A stretch of 64,000 nucleotides of DNA from Coprinellus micaceus (Eukaryota > Basidiomycota > Agaricomycetes > Agaricales > Psathyrellaceae): assembly GCA_951394405.1 (NCBI GenBank), contig OX596337.1, forward strand, positions 3,782,001 to 3,846,000, given 5' to 3'. Below are positions 57,575 to 64,000 of the stretch, in pieces. The position numbers and the translations under genes are program-made. The first letter of the stretch is position 1; each line of letters begins with the position of its first letter. A model generated the notes under the pieces. The model was not told the DNA's origin and did no database searches. It saw only the letters and a list, made by a program, of their open reading frames with translations.

Positions 57575-58496
57575 CGTTGAACTGATATTTATTTGTATAT
57601 TGTACTTCGACCTGTCTTGTGCATCATTATAATTACTTGCCTTCGCCTCGACCTGCGACTCACTCGCCCTGAGATTCGCTCCCATAGTATTTCAACTCCG
57701 CCTCGCGACAATCCCACAATCCCACATTTGATCATTGGTATTCAACCCTCACTGCCTGGAAATCTGAGAAAGCCGTCTACGAGTGGGCGCTTCTCCCTCT
57801 CTTTTCCACGGCTCTGTGCCGACCCTAGTCGACCGTGGCAGCCATTTGTCAACGAGATATCGTGCAGATATCGTGCCCTCTGGGCGAGGCGAACTAAATG
57901 CGCTGTATCCTCGGGACCAAACAACAGCATGAGGCCTACATATAGCATTCTCTCCGCTTTGACTTGACTCGCCTACCCAGCGCTTTGCCCATCCCGACTA
58001 CCTCGACAACTTGCCCTGCCTTGTTCGATGGCTCACGACGCAGAACTGGCAAGTTATTCGTTTATTTTTCACCGTTCTTTGTGACATCCTTACAGTGTAA
58101 CCGGATCCAAGCCCCTGCCTTGCCCAAGGTAGCCCAAGGTACTGGCTCTCATGCTTAAGTTGCATTCGCGTTGCTTATGAACCATAGGGACCTACACCGC
58201 GCTCTTCCTCGTATCTTTCCACAACTTACCTTGGATAAAAGGCACCTAGGGGACTGTGCCCTGTCTACCGTTCACGGCCAACATCGCTCTATATGGGTCG
58301 TCTACAACGGACTTCATTGTCGGGTGGAGTCGAGCATCCTGCACACACGGAGCAAACATCAACTTGGCGACATTTACGCCAAGCTCAGGTGTTCCACAAT
58401 CATACTTTCCTTATAAGTTCCCTCTCGACTTTCATTCGCTTTCTGCTCACCCGAATCCGATCTTCAGGGCTACAGCCCAGGCATTAGCCGGGGGGC

Positions 58497-58652
58497 TCAT
58501 TTCAGTTCGGAAATTTCTTGAATCAAATCTTCCTTGTAGATCCGGCGTTTTCGCAAGGTCTGGTCGAAGTCCTCATAGGACTTGTATTCTGGGGCTTTGA
58601 CGTTGTTGCGGCAGGCGAGCATGCAATCATCCGTTGAGGAACTCACACTCAT
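58497..58652 (-). CDS. Small ORF of 51 codons, coding-like
   Basis: Unrecognised. A complete ATG-to-TGA frame with MSVSSSTDDCMLACRNN followed by a strongly charged helix (APEYKSYEDFDQTLRKRR, then KEDLIQEISELK). The amino-acid mix looks like protein rather than random translation. It could be a last exon of a larger lost gene or a true small protein. No TATA box or splice evidence was found. Confidence 0.3.
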   Translation of the reverse strand: MSVSSSTDDCMLACRNNVKAPEYKSYEDFDQTLRKRRIYKEDLIQEISELK

Positions 58653-59082
58653 ACGACACACTCTCTAGATCTATAGCTGCTGTGTTTGTCCTGGTATTCT
58701 GGCCAAAAGTTCAACAGACCTTACAACGTCCATCTGATCCGTTCATCTGCGGATTTTTTAGATTTGCGACGGCGGTTGGGTCAATTAACGGTGCGAGCTT
58801 TCACTACACTATTGCCTCGCCGGGCCGTCTCAAAGTTTCCACGTTTCTGGGAGAATCGTATGCCCTCTATTTGGAGGCAAGATCAACGCCAGTCTCCGAC
58901 TTCCTCATACCAAGATATTTGTGGTGCGGGGCATTGTTAGTTCGAACTCTCACTTCTCCTTCCCTGTTGGCTGATAGTGCTTAAAAGGGTTGATAGCGGG
59001 GCCCCATCCGTTCTTTGTCTGACGATCACGCTGCCAGTTGTACGTGGCCCCAATCCTCCGTTCAGTCCTAGGCCTATCGGTT

Positions 59083-59351
59083 TGGTGAAAGGTTCTTAGC
59101 GAGCTTTGGTTCCCAGCTTATCCCAGACCGCCGTACGTTCTTTGACCTTCGGGAGGAAATCGCGTTCACTCATCATCTCCCTTTGGTTTTTATTTATTTA
59201 CTCATTGTCCTGCGTGAAGCACAGGGCATCCGAGCTGAAGACATTAGCACAATCCGTGACCAAGCCGACGGTATACACATCCCGGCCTTCGGTATTCCTT
59301 CTCCCCAAGAACTTGAAGCAGGGCTCGGACAAGTTTGCGTGATTCACTCGT
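59083..59351 (+). pseudogene. Exon-like stop-free stretch, gene fragment
   Basis: From an acceptor-like CCTAG near 59071 the plus frame reads YRFGERFLASFGSQLIPD, RRTFFDLREEIAF, HHLPLVFIYLLIVLREAQGI, RAEDISTIRDQADGIHIPAF and GIPSPQELEAGLGQVCVIHS to a TGA at 59351. It has no start codon. Composition and hydrophobic periodicity look like a real exon. I do not recognise the family, and flanking exons were not found. Confidence 0.4.
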
Positions 59352-60178
59352 GAATCGGCCAGGCCGCCCCCTTTACACTAGGGTCATTGCACTCGTTACA
59401 GTCGTCCACACCAGACCCTCGGAATCGGAATCGACACCTCTACTAATGCACGTCTCCTTACCTTCCGGCCTTCCTATGTACGTTATTGGAGCAGCGCATT
59501 CAAGTATTCCGCCTCTTCATGAGAATGATCGTGATTAGGAAAGAGGTCTAATCGAAGACTCGAAGAGGTCCGCTCGTAGTCGTCCTGGACGCCTGGCTCT
59601 GAGGCTATGGGAACTTCGGACCCAATGATCTTGCTCGCCACCGAATGTGTGCAACCGGGTCTTGCAAGGTGGACCTGATCATCATGCGTTCAGAAATTGG
59701 ACCGCGCCCGGGTAATATCACCTATCACCTATCATCATGAATATGCCCGTGGTGAGCCTGGTGAGCCTGCCCATTCCATCTAGTCTCCCGTAGTCAGACT
59801 GACAAGGATGTGCATTGCTATTTACCTTTCACCGCGTACGTTCCATCGTCTTTGGGTATTTTGAGAGATCAAGTCCTCGAAGTCACATCTCCAAGCCCGG
59901 ACTGTGTGAAGATGATATGTCATGGGATCTTGGGGACGTCTGCTCTTACAAAGAGATTTAATCCCTCCTTTCTCCTCATCTAACACAAAGGTTCAAGTTC
60001 TCGCAAGCGATAGATACCAATGCCAATGGCTGCCCCTCAGCCCCCTACAGACGAACACATTCCCCTCGTTCGGACGAACATCTGCTACTCCAGAAACTTG
60101 CAGGCTAGCTACATGGATTCGGCTCACAGACTGTACAGGGTGAAAAGGCGCCAGGTACCAGCGCGCACTTCTGCTCAA

Positions 60179-62030
60179 ATGTGTTCGCTTACGATTCCTC
60201 CGCAGCTCGTTCAAGCTGCAATGGCTGGTAATCCCCAAGGCCTCGTTGAATACATCACCAGGACTCAGGATCAAGACGTGTCTCTAATCGCCCTCTTTCT
60301 TCCCCTACTTCATGCCAACCTCATACCACGCCTACCAATCATGTCGGAGGGTCGAAAGAACGCCGTGACCGCGCGGGATGCAATCACGGTCGTTTTCACC
60401 CAGTCCATGGTCATCCTCTCCAGTCGAATCGACTTGACGCCGAAGAGACCACTGGTGCGGCTTCTCACCGGGCACCACCACGAGCTTGTGCAGTGGTTCT
60501 GCTCCTTTCTCGACCACTGGGCCAGCATATTCGCCAACGAGGTGCAAGTGCCGTTCTTCCTCGTAATCGCTTACTTCCTTGTCACAATGGTTGATACGGA
60601 CGATGTCCTGACGGAAATAGTCATGTCTGAACTAGTGACCACCAGAACCGTTCTCCAGCTATGGACCAATAAAATTGACGATGATCAGTATATCACTGGA
60701 GACCGGGCGGAATACTGTGTCATCGTCGACCTCTTGGAGCGTATCGTGATGCATGAACTGGGTCGGGACCACCTCTGGTCATGTCGCACACCGATCCTCG
60801 GAGGGTAGCCAAAGTCTTCACCACCGTCAGGAAGCGAGTTCAAGAGCTCTTAAAGAGCCGTGTCAAGGTTTCTTCTCGGATCTCCCACTTAGAGGATCTC
60901 CTCCGGCTAGTCCGCCCCCTTCGCGGCCTGTCCAGCCAGCTTCCCGCGTCCTTCATCCGCCCCCTGCACTCTCCGAACTTTATCTACGACATCTGCTTCA
61001 CTCTCGACACCGTTCTGCAAAGCAAGAGTCGCAACTTTCCCCTAGCGGCATCTACGAAACTTATCTCATTCATCTTTGACTTGACCATTGGTGATCACGG
61101 CGTCGGATTGAACCCGGTCAAGAGTGTTCGGGGAGCTCTGGAAGGGGGATTTTATTCCACCCTCGCGAGGACCTCTTCCCGCCTGGCCCCGTTGGACGAA
61201 ATCTACAGCGTTCTCCTGCGTATCCTTGGGGAGTTGGCGACGTATTCGATCTACCCGGAGTACTCCGCTCCCTACTCCCGGCCACCCGTCGCGTATCCCG
61301 GGAAGTTGACCTTCGCAAAGTACAGCCGGGGAATTTCGAGGCCCACTGGGACTCTATCGTCACATGGGTAGAAGGAAGGAGCACCTTTGGGAAGGGGGAT
61401 AAAGGCAGAGGGCGAACGAAGGAAATTATGTGCTATTGCTTGGGGGTGCGAAGATCCTACACTCCTCTCTCGGCTTCGTCAAATTGACAGGGGGCACACC
61501 ATCAGGATTCCGGCTCCGTCGGCCTACCATTCAATCCAAAAAGATGCTGCAAGTGCAAGGCCGTCGCATACTGCTCAGCCCGCTGCTAGAAGCTTGATTG
61601 GAACTCTAGACATCGCCACGAGTGCGGCAAAAAGAAGACGCGCTTGAACCAAAATCTTTCTCTGCAAATCCAAGCTGATCTGTCTAAATTTGTCGCCGAT
61701 TTTCTGGCGTCGGGTGAACGCCTCAAGAAGATCCAAGCCCTCCACGGGGGTGGTGCGCTTCCTCACCTCCTTGTTACCATCCTCGACGCACGCATTTTGC
61801 CATTACAGATGACGTTTCTCTCGCTTGTAGACCTCAAAGAAGAAGTGTCCCTCTGCGAACAGGATTCCAGGGTGGTGGCTGGTTACATGGCGCAGCTAAT
61901 AGAGGATCCAGCCGTGCATCTGGTCGACGCCTGGTTTCCATGGGGTCGATACGCAATGAATATGTTGGTGCGGCTGAAGGCTGGAGACATCCAGCCAACC
62001 GTACTGGAGGCAGTAACTTCTCTGTACTAA
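60179..62030 (+). pseudogene. Decayed MYND zinc-finger paralogue
   Basis: Paralogue of the gene at 40985-43151. It begins MCSLTIPPQLVQAAMAGNPQ at 60179, and its helical N-terminal region aligns with that gene. Lesions: a frame change near 60775 between HELGRDHL and MSHTDPRRVAKVFTTVRK; a second near 61235, after which the matching frame is PGNFEAHWDSIVTWV; and a TAG at 61587-61589 inside the finger. The finger reads KRCCKCKAVAYCSARC, stop, KLDWNSRHRHEC, so the codon for the usual glutamine has become amber. The tail (61644-62030) is still open (AVHLVDAWFPWGRYAMNMLV, against VPNIHLAYAVFPFGLSAMHL in the intact gene). Sequencing errors could in principle account for single lesions, but three make decay likely. 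Confidence 0.8.
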
Positions 62031-63261
62031 GCACCGCCGTGGTGGGGATTTTGTGAGTATCACGCCCTCGTACTTCATAGAGAATAATATTGATTGGACC
62101 AAACGGCAGGCCGAATGAAGTTGTGCCACTGATGGGTGAATCTGCTAGCGTTGACCCTCTAATTGACATTGCCGCGATACGCCGTAGTTCACATTCTAAA
62201 CAAATTCTGAATCTAAGTATCCGGCCAATGTACAGTAGGATGTATATACTTTCGTGCTGTCTCCATCGCTTCACGGACGACGTTGCGGGCAACACCGTCG
62301 CGATAGTTGGTGATGGGGTGAGGAAGAGCTTGGAACGACGTATGAGTCCCAGTTCGATAGCGATGAGAGCTGGGCGCATGATGGACTTGGAGAAGGGGAT
62401 GAAAAGGGAGGGGGTGTTGCTGTAGCTTGAGGAGCTTGAAGGAACGAGGAGGAGCCTTGACGCCAGGGGGCGTCCAGGCAAGCAAGCCGTGACACGATGT
62501 TGGCAGCCATCACGTGAAGGCGTCTCCGGGGTCCTGGCAACAGAGCCAATGGGTTGCATAGCCAAAAGGGCACCTGCGACCAGAGAAAATCTGCGACTGT
62601 CCTCTGACCACCTTCAACGCTGCGCTCAGCAATTTTTCTCTCACAAAAGAAGTGCCAATGCGTCCAGCGACCTCCGGGGATAGTTCCAGGTTTGGAAGTA
62701 GGACCCCGGAGACTCCGCACGTGACTCCTGGGATCTCTCCTGGGATCGTGTCGCGGCTTGCATGCCTGGACGCCCCCTGCTTGACGCCTTGATGATTGGG
62801 TCCCGATCAATGATCACGGTGGCGGTGTCACTCATTCTCCCAAGACTCTCCGTCTTGGGCTTTCCTCCGGACCTCCACTCACCCGCATTCCAGCCATGTC
62901 CCAAACGATCCAGTAGCGGGAACGACGATGGCCCCGACGCCGCTTTTGTCACGCCCAACGGTCAAGCGATGGCAAACGTCCTTCGAGGCGGCTGGCATGG
63001 CTTTCTAGATCTTGGGTTACGAGCAGGGGTGCCAAGCAACCAAGAGGAACGGGGGGAGGTTCGAGCGGGGTGAGCGAGAATGTGTATTGGGTAGTGAACT
63101 GGGGACGGCGAGGAACGAGGATGTGAAATGCTTGGTGAAGCGGAAACGATGAATTACGATAAGTTTGTGAGTATCATCTCGCTCTGAATTCTGTCGAAAA
63201 CCTGATCTTAGAATCTGGCGCGCTGGGATAGGCAATTGCTCGGTCGACCACTAAGGTAGGT
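62031..63261. other. Intergenic region, no supportable gene
   Basis: Short overlapping frames on both strands only. The word GGAGTCTCCGGGGTCC-like recurs near 62520 and 62700 but without a clear repeat unit. Confidence 0.45.
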
Positions 63262-63940
63262 CCTAGTGGCCCCTCCTCCATCACAGCGCAGTACAGCTAA
63301 CGCAGCGTTGTCGGCGCTCTCCTTAGCACCGCCCTACCTTCCCCCACGAATGATTATACAGCGTCGAGTCGTAACGCTGCCAGGTCTTTTTGTCCAGGTA
63401 CCTCTCACCCCAAGGTACATACCACGGTACGCCTTTCCCCTTCGGCGCTCTGTAGCTCACAGAGTGTCATTATAATTACTTAGTAGTCGCCCTAGCCTCG
63501 CTCTATTGAGTCCGTGTTGGCTTTGATCAGTCGCCCCAGCATACACCGGCGACCTTGGATCCCTGTCCTATGTCTATGAAAGGGTTCAAATTTATTCTAG
63601 AAGTGTACCTTGGCGACTCAGGTACGTCCTCCCGACCCCTCCTCCTTCACAGCGCAGTACAGCTAACACGGCGTCCTTGGTGCTTCCCTCAGCACCTCCA
63701 ACCCTCCCCCGCGAATAAGTAGGCAGGGTCTAGCCGTAGCGCTCCCTAGTATTTTTCCTCGCGTACCCTTGACCTTAAGGTACGTGCTCCCGGACGCACT
63801 CCGCCCTCAGCGCTCTGTAGCTCACAGAATATCTATAGTGGTCGCCCCACTGTCGGCCTATCGATCACGTGTTGGCTTTGATCGATCCATCCCCAGCGTA
63901 CACTCGCTACTTCGTATCTCGGTCCTAGTTCTGTGCAGCA
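63262..63940. repeat. Two tandem units of a 366-bp repeat
   Basis: CACAGCGCAGTACAGCTAAC starts at 63282 and again at 63648, 366 bp apart. The same order of shared words follows in each unit: CTCAGCAC/CTTAGCACC, GCGCTCTGTAGCTCACAGA, TAGTCGCCC/TGGTCGCCC, CGTGTTGGCTTTGATC and CCCAGC..ACAC. The units are diverged, roughly 70-80 percent by eye. Text at the window end (GGCGAGGTACGTTTATCTGT) may open a third unit. Confidence 0.8.
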
Positions 63941-64000
63941 TCCCGAAAATGTTCTGAATGCATATCCAGGGCGGCGAGGTACGTTTATCTGTACCCTCTC

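Larger units (their letters stand above)
57575..60178. other. Intergenic region with two coding-like islands
   Basis: Most of it shows nothing. Two islands stand out: a 51-codon minus frame (58497-58652) and a stop-free plus stretch at about 59083-59351. No complete gene can be drawn between them. Confidence 0.45.

Noticed and set aside
1..64000. CRISPR arrays, bacterial operons, retrotransposon polymerase or integrase domains
   Set aside because: None seen on either strand; gene structure is clearly fungal and no reverse-transcriptase or integrase motifs were recognised.

Overview
The window looks like nuclear DNA of a basidiomycete fungus, most likely an Agaricomycete. Genes are cut by many short GT-AG introns, mostly 47-70 nt, often with a CTGAC-type branch site. 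Promoters are CT-rich on the coding strand. The accessory families (DUF6593, F-box-like, MYND, a NACHT/NLR remnant and a lineage-type family of unknown function) are typical of mushroom-forming fungi. There are no Shine-Dalgarno or operon signals, and I found no rRNA, tRNA or CRISPR. Most gene models below were spliced by hand from reading frames, so exon junctions are inferences except where paralogues or family conservation confirm them.

Left third (about 2.7-17.5 kb) is a housekeeping block: HOM2 aspartate-semialdehyde dehydrogenase (minus); EMC6 (plus, with a 12-nt microexon), divergent from HOM2; a DUF6593 gene; the TPR protein TTC27/EMW1 (minus, 905 aa); an unrecognised basic/acidic probable nuclear protein (plus, 376 aa); and mitochondrial ribosomal protein uL13m/MRPL23 (minus, five-residue-perfect family start, 175 aa).

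Middle (20.6-33.3 kb) is a young accessory block. A 661-bp non-autonomous transposon with perfect 80-bp terminal inverted repeats and an 8-bp target duplication (hAT-type) sits 179 bp upstream of the first of three tandem paralogues, A, B and C. These belong to a multi-exon family of unknown function and share almost the same exon-intron plan. A second copy of the DUF6593 gene has landed in the tail of paralogue A, in frame, so A may be expressed as an A-DUF6593 chimera.

Right half (33.3-64 kb) is gene-poor and repeat-rich. It carries two F-box-like paralogues, a gene built from duplicated exons with a C-terminal membrane anchor, an intact MYND zinc-finger gene and a decayed MYND paralogue (nonsense codon inside the finger plus frameshifts), a NACHT/NLR relic, a degenerate cysteine-rich gene, a large F-box protein, a hidden small multi-exon gene, a dispersed repeat family marked by TTCGATARTCGAA palindromes, a cluster of GGATTACG motifs, an AT-rich island behind a TTCCAC array, and 366-bp tandem repeats at the right edge.

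The genes do not form one pathway. The housekeeping genes are independent. The accessory part looks like a birth-and-death region shaped by local duplication and DNA transposons.
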